DNA of 64,000 nucleotides from Diabrotica undecimpunctata (taxonomy: Eukaryota; Arthropoda; Insecta; Coleoptera; Chrysomelidae). The stretch lies in NCBI RefSeq assembly GCF_040954645.1, contig NC_092805.1:76562257-76626256 (forward strand). The letters are read 5' to 3'. The first letter of the stretch is position 1, and each line of letters opens with the position of its first letter. This document shows, piece after piece, positions 1 through 10,467 of the stretch. Both the position numbers and the translations under genes were made by a program. Below the pieces are notes generated by a model that was not told the origin of the DNA, searched no databases, and saw nothing but the letters and a program-made list of their open reading frames with translations.

Positions 1-249
1 AAAAATATCGATATCGTTAATGTACAGAATAAATAAACGAGTGCCTAATACGCTACCTTGAAGAATCCCTGTATTACTATCCATTTCACATAACAATTGC
101 TCTTTAAATCGAACTGTCTGTTCGCGATCTTGTAAATAATTTTCTAACCACGCAATTAGTGTACCACCTATACCATACTGTTTAAGTTTAGAAATCATTA
201 TTGTCCTGTCAATGGTTTCAAAAGCTCTTTTTAAATCAAGAAATACACC
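1..249 (-). pseudogene. non-LTR retrotransposon reverse transcriptase fragment, cut by window edge
   Basis: Translation of the complement gives a continuous RT core piece: GVFLDLKRAFETIDR (the block holding the first catalytic Asp of the palm), then KQYGIGGTLIAWLENYL, then GILQGSVLGTRLFILYIND. These are the ordered motifs of jockey/CR1-like non-LTR RTs, where the third normally reads GVPQGSVLGPLLFLLYINDI. The YADD-type box would lie beyond the left edge of the window. The 5' side stops abruptly at about 249 and no endonuclease domain is visible, so this is a fragment. The clade is an inference from motif wording only. Confidence 0.8.
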
Positions 250-594
250 AACTTATATAAGATAAGATTTGTTTTGATTTTATCTAAGTTTTGATTACAT
301 AAATTTCTAAACTTTGATATATTACCATCAGATATATTATAACTATTATTATTGGAGATATTTACTGAAATAACGAAATAATCAGTAATTTTTGGACAAT
401 CGTAAACCCAAACACACAGTTGACGTTCGGTTTTTCCTAACTTTCTGAATTTTATTTTGGTACCATGAAGGCATTTTACTTGGCGAGACGTTACCAAAAT
501 AAAATTTAAAAAATTTGGAAAAACTGAATGTCAACACCAGTTCGCATCCAAATGTTAAATACAAAGTGAAACTGATCATGCTGTATATAAATAT

Positions 595-2413
595 ATTATC
601 ATTTTTTGAATGAGTTACATAAATGTGTAAATATATTATATTGCCAGAAGTTTTCTGCAGCATCCATTAACATCTTTATGTATTCTTCATCATATGGTAC
701 CCATATATCAAAAAATTTTAAATTTTCCTCAAAATCAGGATTTTGAGGAAATTTTGATCAGAATCAACACAAAATAATGCTTTTTGTTTCTTACATAGAA
801 ACATCCGTAGCTGCACTTGAGCTTTGTATTTTGCTGTAATTTCCATATTTTTTGTTAAATAGTTACAAATAGTTTTCTCAGATTGAGGACATTTTATTTC
901 AACTACAAATTCTTCAGATATAGCATCTGGAGAAGTCCCAAATATTGGATGCCTGTGATTTAATTATAACCCAATATGACTGAGTTTTATCTTTAATTAT
1001 TTTTCTAAAGCTTTAATTACAGCATCCTCAAGCCTTTTTCCTCGAGACATGGCTTCGGTAGCAGGAAGTTTGGTTACACCAAGTATTTGGTTAACCAGGG
1101 AACCATCTGATTTTTTGCAGTGTGCTGTATCATAAAATTTTGATGCAGTTATTCTTGCATATCGCAGGTCAAACCATAAACCGGAATTAGACTGTTCAAT
1201 GGTTATTGCTGCAGCTTCAGAACATAGTTGGGGATCCATTTCCTGATAACAGAATTCTAGAAATTCTGAAAAATTCAGTGCCATTTTGGAAAAATCATTT
1301 CTGCTAACAAAATTTAACATCGATTGATGTAGTCCAAGATTTTGCAAAATTCTGTTAGGCTTGAAGTGTTTCAATAGCTGACTCTCAACATTATGTTCTA
1401 GTCCTTGGTTCACAACTTCCTGTAAAAAAAGTAAGCTTTCTTCATCTGAGCTCAGTTCTTCTTGTGCTCCAAAATCCTTCAAAGTTAGGTATTTAACTGA
1501 AGTTCCAACTTTGGAAAGTTTACTCTGCCCAGTAACAAGCAACTTCAGTTGGAGAAGGTTCTTCACTCCTTCTGTGAAGCCACATCAAGAGTGCTATGGA
1601 ATGCTTATACCCACCTAAAACAAAGTAAATGCTATACTTATAAATTATACCCAAAGTTAATATCATTTCATAGTATGTATTTGCTATCCTTTACGTTCCA
1701 TATTACAATTAGATTGGAAGCATTTAAAATGTGGACATATTGAAGAATTTCCTGGATAGACAGAATAACCTATGAAGAAGCACTAAGAAAATAGAGATCA
1801 AGCAGGGAGATACTGGATTCCACCAAAATAAGAAAACTGCAATACTTGGGTCATACTTATAACAGCAGGTGGTGATAGATACGAACTCCTAAAATTAATA
1901 ATGTGGGGAAAAATTCAAGGAAGACGCAGCATAGGTAGAAAAAAATTGTCCTGGCTGAGAAATCTCAAAGAATGGATTGGATGCAGCTCAAATGAACTCT
2001 TTTGGGCTGTATAGTGCCAAAAGTTAGAATAGGCAATGATGATGGCCAACCTTAATCGCGGAGATGGCATGTAAAGAAGACATTCCATAAACATAAACAG
2101 TTTTTAAATAGCATCAAAGACATATAAAACATTTTTTTAGTCTTACAATCCTAGAATCTCAATATACCTATGCATGACTAAAACTAATCTGATATTTACC
2201 TAGTACATTTTTTATCATTTTAAAAATATTTACCTGAAGAGGCAGCACAGTCATGGCACTGAATATTCCTCATCAATATTGCAAGTTACAGCATATTGTG
2301 TTTTCCTCACATTGTGTTCAGGTGTCACTTTAGCTTTAACTGTGCATACATTTTTATCTCTTCGAACTTGCACCCATCCAACAGCAGAGTCCCCATAAGA
2401 AGGCCTAGCGGAT
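595..2413 (-). pseudogene. SWIM zinc finger + YqaJ-type nuclease gene, broken
   Basis: Two exons can be followed. Exon A (2413 to 2234) follows a TTTACAG acceptor, reads SARPSYGDSAVGWVQVRRD and ends, after a one-base frameshift, in CHDCAASS before a GTAAAT donor. Exon B starts at 1614 after TTTTAG with GGYKHSIALLMWLHRRSEE, so the expected SWIM CxH has become YKH. It continues, after another frameshift near 1520, as the 997-1566 frame with LWFDLRYARITASKF and GKRLEDAV. After a stop at about 997 a shifted frame carries GTSPDAISEEFVVEIKCP and KYKAQVQLRMFLC, the D...ExK and K..AQ.Q motifs of lambda-exonuclease/YqaJ nucleases. At least three lesions make it a pseudogene. Similar SWIM+YqaJ proteins are multicopy in insect genomes; a link to a mobile element is my inference. 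Upstream exons were not found. Confidence 0.75.
1708..2076 (+). pseudogene. non-LTR RT C-terminal tail, relic inside the intron of the SWIM/YqaJ gene
   Basis: The plus strand reads, with stops and shifts, LEAFKMWTY, RISWIDRITYEEALRK, RKLQYLGHTY, QGRRSIGRKKLSWLRNLKEW and MMANLNRGDG. This is the same tail family as the copy at 3855-4220, downstream of the RT domain in many insect non-LTR elements. It sits between the two exons of the SWIM/YqaJ pseudogene and in the opposite orientation. Several stop codons show it is dead. Confidence 0.75.
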
Positions 2414-2621
2414 CTGTAAATAAGTAGAAATATTTAACAACTAGGTACCTATGTAAGTAGATGTAAATATTTTTGTGCCTAATATTTTCATTTCAAGTAA
2501 CTAAAAATATATTGTCATTTACACTTCATATTATTCACATTATCCATATATTATTCACATAACGTATTATAATGATTATACTTTAAGGGCGTAGGCACAA
2601 AATTTCGCACAAATGTGTTTT

Positions 2622-2955
2622 ACATGCATTCATTTTTTTCTAATCCTGAGAAAATTAATAAGTATTTTTGAAAAATTTAAACGCAGAATGAAAGATTACG
2701 TTATTACCGAGTGCCGAGAGTCCCTGAAAACTTCTATAATGTTTATTTTAATAAGTTAATAATAATAAATAATATTTTAATAAAGAAAAAATTTAGTGTG
2801 ATTTTTAATTTCAAATATCTCATTAAAAAGAAACTTTTGATTCATTCTAAGGGACTTTCGGCCCTCGATAATAAAGTATTCTTTCATTCTGCGTTTAAAT
2901 TTTTCAAAAATACTTATTAGTTTTCTCAGGTATCGAAAAAATGATTACATATACA
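2622..2955. mobile_element. MITE with ~90-bp terminal inverted repeats
   Basis: The left arm (about 2625-2725, containing TTTTTGAAAAATTTAAACGC and AGAATGAAAGATTACG) is matched in reverse complement by about 2850-2950 (AGAATGAAAGAATACT and GAGGGCCGAAAGTCCCTT on the complement). The loop is about 120 bp of AT-rich sequence with no plausible gene; the 69-codon frame running through it is a chance product. Arm identity looks around 85-90 percent by eye. I could not fix the ends or a target duplication, so the family is unassigned. Confidence 0.65.
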
Positions 2956-3292
2956 GTACATCGAAAATTTTGACAGGCGTCAAAATTTTGCATTCTCTTT
3001 CTTTCCTCGTAACTTTAATAAGTTTTAACTTGTATGAAAAATACTTTTATCGATTTATATTATACGTAAAACTATTAAGTATGGTTTATATCCTACCTGT
3101 TAGTTTTAACACCTCGAACTTCAGCAAGAGAAAAACTTTCGCTGTTTTTAATGTAAGTCCCCACCATAAATATATCCACTAAGGGTAAATTGTCAGACTG
3201 TCCCTTTAAAAACCCAGCGTCAGTCATTTTAAAAAAATTATTTTACACACACTTAAAACCTTTAACAGTATTAAAACAGGCTATAATACAAT
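2956..3292. other. AT-rich intergenic stretch, nothing recognised
   Basis: Contains a small hairpin around 2967-2995 (AAAATTTTGACAGGCGTCAAAATTTT) and short chance ORFs only. No family motif was seen on either strand. Confidence 0.4.
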
Positions 3293-3330
3293 CAAAGAAT
3301 ATAGACGCTTATAAGCGTCTATATTGTTTG
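3293..3330. repeat. head-to-head TIR palindrome (28 bp perfect)
   Basis: Positions 3298-3325 form a perfect self-complementary palindrome, with AATATAGACGCTT as one half, flanked by CAAAG and GTTTG. The half-site is the terminal sequence of the TIR element at 17422-18894 (CAAAGAATATAGACGCTTAT). The locus therefore looks like two element ends joined with no interior. Confidence 0.7.
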
Positions 3331-3396
3331 ATACAATGGTACGTTATCAAATCCATTGTCATGTGTCATGTGCATAAAATGCGATTTTATTGACAT

Positions 3397-3797
3397 CTGT
3401 CAGTTTCACTTTCCAAACAAACCTTGTTTAGTGTGGATAATTTGTATTTTTCGTTATTTTTTCATTTTTTTACAGAATCTTTCCGCTTTTTGCAATATCT
3501 AAGTATTCTAATAGTTACTACAACAATTTTACAAGGTTGTGTAAATAATAAAGCATGCTGTTTTATAAAAATAGCAATAAAATGCATGTATCAATAAAGT
3601 AAGGTTAGAATGTCTTTAATTTAAACTTTTAAACTATATTTCATAAAAATGGAACACTGAATTATGATGGTATTATCGTAAAAACACTATACTTAAAAGA
3701 AAAAGCAGCAGAGGAAGCAAAATATTAACTTTATAGAAATTAAAAAGTCTTGAGATTGGACATTTCAACTTTTGTTTGGAAAGTAATTGACAGTTGT
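3397..3797. mobile_element. candidate MITE with short imperfect TIRs
   Basis: The left end CTGTCAGTTTCACTTTCCAA and the right end, read on the complement as CTGTCAATTACTTTCCAAAC, match over about 28 bp with a few differences. The ~340-bp interior is AT-rich and codes for nothing I recognise. No target duplication was found, so the ends are approximate. Confidence 0.4.
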
Positions 3798-3854
3798 GAC
3801 GTCACACTTCCACTGTCCATACCCATCCCATCCATCTTCTTCTTCTTTCAGTGC

Positions 3855-4220
3855 CTATTCGTTCCGAATATTGGCAATCATTCTGGCTATAATTATTTTA
3901 TTGACTGATGCTTTAAATAGATTCGTTGTTGTTGTGGAGAACCATTTCCTCAGGTTCTTCAACCATGATATTCTCCTTCTCCCAATTCCTCGCTTTCCGA
4001 ATACTTTACCCTGTAGGATTACCTTCAGTAATCTGTATTTAGTGCTGTTTCTCATTATATGTCCGAGATATTCCAACTTTCTCCTTTTAATGGTATACAT
4101 CACCTCTCTTTCTTTGCCCACTCTTCGTAATACGGTCTCGTTGGTTATCTTGTCTGTCCATGATATCCTTAGAATTCGCCTGTATAGCCACATCTCGAAG
4201 GCTTCAAGTTTTCCATCCAT
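3855..4220 (-). pseudogene. non-LTR RT C-terminal tail fragment
   Basis: An open frame of 121 codons on the complement contains LEAFEMWLYRRILRISW, RRKLEYLGHIMRN, GRRRISWLKNLRKW and ARMIANIRNE, the characteristic tail after the RT domain of insect endonuclease-reverse transcriptase elements. Related copies lie at 1708-2076 and, more distantly, at 44190-44590. No RT catalytic core is attached, so it is a 5'-truncated or dissected copy despite the open frame. The long plus-strand ORF over the same bases is its shadow. Confidence 0.8.
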
Positions 4221-5049
4221 TGGTAAGAAGAAGATTAGGCAATACCCAATACCGTTGCAGTTGCAATACTTATCGTTTTTACCCGTTTATAGGGATGACC
4301 AACGAGCGGTATGACGTCACAACAGATTCCGCCCGTTGAAAGAATCATTTAAATTCTCCAGTTTTTAATTGCTTATATTTATTTCATAATAATAAAATAT
4401 GAGTTTTTTTGTAAACTGGGGTTCTCTTAACAGTAATAAATAACGTTTATCAGTAATATTTCTGGAATTTAATTTTTATGCAAGTTCCCCATTGTGACCT
4501 GCAACCTGACCAATGATAATGACTTGCAACAGTAAGTAAATTAGATGGACTGTAGACGCGTATTCTTTGATAAACTCGGTTCGCTAATCCCAGTCCGAAC
4601 TGTCTAGTGAATTTAGTAATTATTTTTTTGCGAAGTTAGTTACTTTTTGACAGACTAAAAGTGGCTGGAAATTACTATACAACCAAGCACCCGTACTCAT
4701 AGCCAATATTAATAGTAAACAAACTAAATAGTAAATAAAATAGAACTTTGCAAATTTCCGACAATCAATATTTATTTATCTGCACCATATAATAAATAGT
4801 TATGTTAAATTATAACAACTAAATATATATTTTTTAAATATATACTACCCAAAATTTGATGGGTTTAGTATACACTTCGACTATTTAGAATAATTCTTCT
4901 TTTTTTAAAGAAAGAAGTCTGTAATAGCAGGATACTTGAGCTATTAATACTGAGAAGTAGGAATTGTTGTGTTGTAGGTTTCCGACAATGAATCTGTCAA
5001 AATTTGTCCGAGCTAAGCGAATGGAGTTTAATACCAAAACAAAAATAGT
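4221..5049. other. AT-rich stretch, nothing recognised
   Basis: No family motif, long repeat arm or credible ORF was seen. The end at 5049 is set by the target duplication of the next element. Confidence 0.4.
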
Positions 5050-5058
5050 GACATAGAT

Positions 5059-5956
5059 CAAGGTTAGTAGATATTTAAGTAGGTTGTCTCGTAACTATAG
5101 ACCAATCAAATGCTCGCTTTTTAAAGGCGGGAATACGTCACCCATACGACACTTTTAAAATTGCCATAAGCTTCAATGCTAATATAAGGTTCAAAAACTT
5201 AGGTTTTGCAATATATTTTGGGATTTTCTTGGGTATAGGGATGTTAAGTGGTTCTTATATTAGTAATTATATCAATTTTTTTTTCTAAAATCAATAGTCT
5301 GATGACAAAAAATAGAATTGATTATAGTGATAATATTGTGTGTTTTAAATGGAGATAACAGTTTATTTCGCACAAAAATCCAAAAAAACAGTAGAAAAAG
5401 TTCAAAAGCAAAAATACTAAATATGTAGGAACTTACTTATTATTTTTTTCCTGGAATTTACAGCATTTTTATCATATCTAGTGGTAGGCAAAAAAAAACC
5501 AATAGGTAATATAAATAATTTATTATTAGATTAAAATACAAAAAATGATTAGTCCTTCAAGCACAAATCTTCAAACTATATATACTTATCTCATCTAAAA
5601 AATATATCATTATTATAACGTACAAAACTACATATAATTGTTATGACAAACCTTTATATCACGGCTACGAAAACACACTTCACAAGTGTTTATGTACACA
5701 AATAACTAAATAATAAGTCTCTATAAATAATATTGTCCTTATACCTATACTTAAAAATAAAAACTAAACAATAACTAAACAAATAAACGAACTAATGATA
5801 CTATAGAATAGAGACAACAACAAACGTGAACTTAAACTCAGACGTGCAGACAACTGTCAAATTTGACTTTGTCGTATGAGTGACGTAAGCATTCTGCCTT
5901 CCCCTCGCTTCGCCCACATAGTTACGAGACAACCTACTTAACATCTACTAACCTTG
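5059..5956. mobile_element. 898-bp non-autonomous TIR element with 9-bp target duplication (MULE-like)
   Basis: The element begins CAAGGTTAGTAGAT and its right end, on the complement, begins identically; similarity runs about 40 bp inward through AAGTAGGTTGTCTCGTAACT on both arms. GACATAGAT occurs immediately outside both ends (5050-5058 and 5957-5965), a perfect 9-bp direct repeat. A 9-bp duplication with TIRs is typical of Mutator-like elements; the assignment rests on that length alone. The interior is AT-rich and has no transposase, so it would need one supplied in trans. Confidence 0.85.
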
Positions 5957-5965
5957 GACATAGAT

Positions 5966-6687
5966 AACCTACACCTACTTCTGTACAAAAAAATGTTGTG
6001 ATAATCAGCGCCACGTTGGAGTGTTCTGGTACTAATCAATATTTTTATCGTGTTGGTGAGCTTGCTAATTGACAAACGCCTTGTGTAGTTGGTAGTATTG
6101 TAAACGCGCGAAAATTGAATTGCTATAAAGCGCGGGAAATTTTGAATTTCGTCCTAACGTTCATTTCATATATAGGGTATTCAACCAACTTACGCCTCTA
6201 AACGATTATTCATAGTATACCTGATTTATTGTCTTTATATTTACTAATACTAAAGCTAATAATGCTCAAGAATAGATCAACAGAGAGAACTCTAATCCTG
6301 TTTATATATTAGAATAAATGTGACAAATTAGTTCTGAAAGTTTTCAGAGACATTAGATTAGACCAATAATTTTCATTTAATCAAACTCAAAACATTTAGT
6401 AATTAATACACAATATTAAATTAATATGCTATGAGAGTAGGAATCATAGAAACCGGTTTTAAAATTTGTAAGCAAAAGCAAAAACTAGATAGTCTTTAGA
6501 TAAAGGCATATTGGTAGTTTGATTTATATTTTGTCCATCTGCCATTTCGTTACAGCCGTTTCGGAATCTATCGCTCTTCAGACGAACTATGCAGACAGAC
6601 AAAATACGGAAACCAAATCACCAACATTTAAATGATTCTCGCGAATCAAACGTGCCTGTAGGCCGACAACGCCATGTAAAAGAAGAT
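5966..6687. other. AT-rich stretch, nothing recognised
   Basis: Only short chance frames occur. A GC-richer patch at 6540-6690 adjoins the inverted repeat that flanks the Harbinger element but has no recognised coding content. Confidence 0.35.
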
Positions 6688-6785
6688 AGTCGAACAGTCG
6701 AAGTGCAAAATACACGACGACAAGAGATCGATTTAGATTTGCTTTACAGACTCTGAAACTAATCAGTTTACTAGAGTGGCTCATA
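6688..6785 (+). repeat. left arm of inverted repeat surrounding the Harbinger insertion
   Basis: GTGCAAAATACACGACGACA and the following TTTAGATTTGCTTTACAGA recur in reverse complement at 10374-10467. The two arms lie just outside the Harbinger element, so before that insertion they would have formed a hairpin with a loop of about 60 bp. Identity is roughly 90 percent by eye. Confidence 0.75.
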
Positions 6786-7065
6786 CAGAAATTAAAATTT
6801 CACAAAGAGCATATAAAACAAAAATCGTCTCTTAGGTCCGCTTGCCATTATGCTAAATTCAGTACTGAATTTAGCACTAAAAATATTGTATCTACAAAAT
6901 AGGTGCGCGCGCCGATTCAGTACTAAAAATTAGAACATGTTCTAATTACTTGTACCACAGTATAGTTGTTATCTATACTGTGCTTGTACTAAAAATGATC
7001 CAATATTAACTTAAACTGAGGTTATGTTATACGTATGTTTCTATGTTTATGCTTTGTTTTTAAAT

Positions 7066-8730
7066 ATGTGGAGTCAGAAGCAAATAGAAAATTTAATCGA
7101 ACTATATAAAGCAAATCCTTGTTTATATGTGCCAAAGCATTCATTGTATAAAAATAGGAATGCGAGAGTAGAAGCTTTGGAAGAAATAAAGGCGGAATTG
7201 TATAAACTCTGTGTAGATGTAAGTGTGGCAGAGATAAAAGCCAAGTTTAACAATTTAAGAACTAACTTTTTACAACAGCATAGAAGATATTTATCATCTA
7301 TAAAAAGCGGAGCTGGTAGCGATGATGTAAGTAATATTTCTATTACATTATGGCTTTTTATGTCTATTTGTTGGGCTAATTTGATTAGAATTTTGTTAAC
7401 ACTGAAACCGTTACGATAAGTCGCGTACACAAACAAATAGACATAAAAAAAGTAGCATAAGTAATGTTTTTTATAAAGCCTAATAGTTGCTCTATAATTA
7501 TTTTATTTTATTAGATTGACAAACCTACGCTATGGTATTACGAAAAAATATTATTCGTAGCGGAGCATTGCATACCTAGGTGCTCACAGGACAGCCTTTC
7601 GGCTTTAACAATCCTACCAGCCAATGAAAATGCTACCATGGATTATGTTCAAGAAAATGAAATACATTTGATAAGTAGTCAGAATCAGGAAGAGGAGATT
7701 GAAAATTTTCAAAATTATGATTATTGTATTGTGAGTATATTTATCAATTTTCTTGAAATTTTTTAATTGGAAAATAATTATGAGGAATTTTAGTTTGAGG
7801 AGATAATAGTGTCAAAAAATTTATTGGGAATTAAAATCACATAAGCTGAAAAGTCTTTTTTTACTAATGTTTTAACTTCTAAATCAGAAGCTTGTCAAAA
7901 TATCAATACAAATATAAATAACTTATTTATTTATTATCATATTAATCATTTATTGATATGGTTGATTTTACAGAGTCCTTCTACATCACAGAATCTGCCT
8001 ACCCCTTCGTTAAGAGACAGCACCCCCTCTGGAGGAGATATTATTAGAAAGAGTCTAAAAAAAAGAAATAAACCTGACGATGAGGGGATTGAAAATGAAA
8101 ATTTTCATGATTATTGTATTGTGAGTATAAACTTTTATCAATTTTTTTTTTGAAATTTTTTAATTGGAAAATAATTATGAAGAATTTTAGTTTGAGGAGA
8201 TAATAGTGTCAAAAAATTTATTGGGAATTAAAATCACATAAGCTGAAAAGTCTTTTTTTACTAACGTTTTAACTTCTAAATCGGAAGCTTGTCAAAATAT
8301 GAATACAAATATAAATAACTTCTTATTTATTTATTAACATATTAATCATTTATTGATATGGTTGATTTTACAGAGTCCTTCTGCATCACAGAATGTGCCT
8401 ACCCCTTCATTAAGAGACAATGCCACCTCTGGAGGAGATATTATTAGAAAGAGGCTAAAAAAAAGAAATAAACCTGACGATGAGGGGATTTTTTTGAATA
8501 AAGCGGCTGATGTTTTGTCATCTTTAACAAATGCTCTGGCCAATGAAGAGCAACCAAAACCTGTGGAGACTCTTCCTGCAAAATCAAATTTAAAAATATT
8601 TGCAGAATTTGTAGAGAGTCAATTAGAGTTTTTGGTGTCTGATGAAGAGACACTAGTAGAGACTCGAGAAAAAATAACAAACATTATTTGGGATGCCAGA
8701 AAAAAAATTTTAAAAAATAAAAATTCATAA
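7066..8730 (+). CDS. MADF-domain DNA-binding protein of Harbinger element (4 exons)
   Basis: Exons 7066-7326, 7515-7730, 7974-8120 and 8374-8730 are bounded by GTAAGT or GTGAGT donors and TTAG/ACAG acceptors. All are in phase 0 (261, 216, 147 and 357 bases) and give 326 residues. Exon 1 holds the MADF core: MWSQKQIENLIELYKANPCL, then EIKAKFNNLRTNFLQQHRRY; exon 2 continues DKPTLWYYEKILFV. The MADF/Myb-like partner is known in PIF/Harbinger elements to bind TIRs and help import the transposase. The last exon ends in a hydrophobic-heptad segment, possibly for dimerisation. I chose ATG 7066, which sits directly before the domain, over the in-frame ATG at 7024. Exon 3 is an in-frame duplicate of the start of exon 4. 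Confidence 0.82.
7700..8489 (+). repeat. ~395-bp tandem duplication creating an extra 49-codon exon
   Basis: Unit A (about 7700-8089) and unit B (about 8090-8489) each contain a TATTGTATT/GTGAGT donor, the same intron, a TTTTACAG acceptor and an exon starting AGTCCTTCT. Offsets between equivalent sites are 390 and 400 bases because of small indels. The duplicated exon 7974-8120 is 147 bases, a multiple of three, so the reading frame of the MADF gene survives. Unit differences are few, so the event is recent. Confidence 0.85.
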
Positions 8731-8793
8731 TTATGTATGTTTCGTTTTATTTAAATTTCAAGTTACTCATTTATTAATAATAATATACATTTT

Positions 8794-10086
8794 TTACATG
8801 TTACATCTCTGTATGGCAGCATTTTGCCAGTCAACTGAACCACTGTCACTGTTGAAATACTCTTTAAATTCATTTCTTATATTATGAGCTCTAGCTGTCG
8901 AACGATTACCTGCTTGATTACTTAATCTATTTGAAAACACAACCTGTGATTCATCTTGTTCTATATATGTTTTAAAATTTTCTGAAACTAATAAATTATG
9001 CAACGCTAAGCAAGCCAATATTATTTTTTCTACTTTATCTGCATTTAAATTTATTGGATTAAGCAATACTCTAAATCTGTTAGCTAAGATTCCAAATGAG
9101 CTTTCAATCATTCGACGGGCTCTAGAGAGTCGATAATTAAATATTTTTTCAGATTCTGACAATCCCCTATTAGGATAAGGTTTCATAATTCGACTGGTTA
9201 ACGGAAATGCATCATCTGCAATTAATACAAATGGAATTTTTGATGTACGACTGGGCAAAGCCTGATTTGGGGGTAAATTTAAAGAGTTATTTTCTAGTGC
9301 TCCACACAGATTACTTTCTCGGAAAACACCACCATCACTTATGCGGCCATTTATTCCTACATTATAGTAAGTGAATTTATAAGCTGAATCACACATGGCT
9401 AATAGAACTATTGAGTGATTCCCTTTATAATTGTAATAATATGAACCAGCAGATATCGGAGGTTTAAACATTACATGTTTTCCATCCAAAGCACCAATAC
9501 AGTTGGGAAACTGCCACATTTCTTGAAACCCTTTAGCAACATTTAACCACTCTCTAGAAGATGTTGGGGTCTAAAAATAATGTTAGTTAGTTTTCATAAT
9601 TTTATCTCATACATATTTACCTTCAAATATATTTCCTTTAGACTGGTATATATAGCTTCACAAACTTCAGGTACAAACCTAGAAATGCTACTTTCATGTA
9701 TACGAGTTGAATACATTAATGATCTAAAGGTTTGCCCAGTTGCTAAAAATCTTAATGTAGTTTCCAACCTAAACAAAAAACGAGGCATCAAATTTATACA
9801 TCTATCTAAATACAATACTATACAAACCTGCATCTTGCTGAAATACTTTCTCTAAATTGCGTATCCTGTTTTTTTATCTTATTCTCAACTAGTCCTAATA
9901 ATTTTATAAACACAGTATTATTCATTCGTAAAAAGTTTTTATATGTCAAAGGGTCTTCTACTAATAATTCTTCATTCAACATATTTAATATTCCTTTGCC
10001 CAACCCTCTTCTCTCGATCCATTTTTTTCTCCATATGCGCTTTTTTTAAGAAGTGTATGATTTTTTTTCTTAATTGCTAGCATCAT
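8794..10086 (-). pseudogene. PIF/Harbinger transposase (3 exons, one frameshift)
   Basis: Exons on the complement are 10086-9828, 9768-9621 and 9570-8794, with donors GTTTGT and GTAAAT and acceptors TTTAG and TTTTAG. Exon 3 has the catalytic acidic residues in FPNCIGALDGKHVMF, LIADDAFPLTSRI and RRMIESSFGILANRFRVL, the D, D, E of the DDE_Tnp_4/HARBI1 fold. Exon 2 carries the helical RFLATGQTFRSLMYSTRI region. Exon lengths sum to 1184, one short of a multiple of three. The start MMLAIKKKNHTLLKK is followed by the frame of RIWRKKWIERRGLGKG, so a single base seems lost in an A-run near 10040. Otherwise 394 residues would be expected, normal for the family. Confidence 0.88.
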
Positions 10087-10373
10087 TATTACAATTAAAT
10101 ACAGCTGCTGCACATAATTTTAGCTTCTTTTTTACCATCATTATTTACCTGTTTGTTTTTTTACTCTAATTATACAACCAAAACAAACTTCAGGTAGGTT
10201 AGACTGTCAATACAAAATTGGTAGAGCGCATGCTTACAGGCTAATTAAAATTAAGATAGTTGCAAACACAAACATACATTTTTCATACTAAATCGACTCG
10301 AGCAACTAACTAATATTTTTAGTGCTAAATTCAGTACTGAAATTAGCATAATGGCAAGCGGACCTTATACTGC

Positions 10374-10467
10374 AAAACCCACTCTAAAACTGTTTAGTTT
10401 CAGAATCTGTAAAGCAAATCTAAATTGATCTCTTGTCGTCGTGTATTTTGCACTTCGCTTATCTTCT
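10374..10467 (-). repeat. right arm of inverted repeat surrounding the Harbinger insertion
   Basis: Reverse complement of 6688-6785; see that arm. Similarity stops near ATCTTCT on the outer side. The sequence between this arm and 10729 is the 3' flank of the P-type transposase gene and shows no other gene. Confidence 0.75.

Larger units (their letters stand above)
6835..10364. mobile_element. PIF/Harbinger DNA transposon, 3530 bp, TTA target duplication
   Basis: The left end GGTCCGCTTGCCATTATGCT is mirrored at the right end, with matching arms of about 50 bp that differ at only one or two positions. TTA lies directly outside both ends (6832-6834 and 10365-10367), the 3-bp duplication expected of PIF/Harbinger. 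The element carries the standard two genes in convergent orientation: a MADF-domain DNA-binding protein (7066-8730, plus) and a DDE_Tnp_4-type transposase (8794-10086, minus). One frameshift in the transposase gene is the only visible lesion, so the element is young but probably not autonomous. Confidence 0.93.

Noticed and set aside
3787..4314. 175-codon plus-strand ORF
   Set aside because: It is antisense to the RT tail at 3855-4220, which has clear family motifs.
6587..6784. 65-codon minus-strand ORF
   Set aside because: It overlaps the inverted-repeat arm and has no recognised family; open by chance.
7074..7436. 120-codon minus-strand ORF
   Set aside because: Antisense shadow of the MADF exon.
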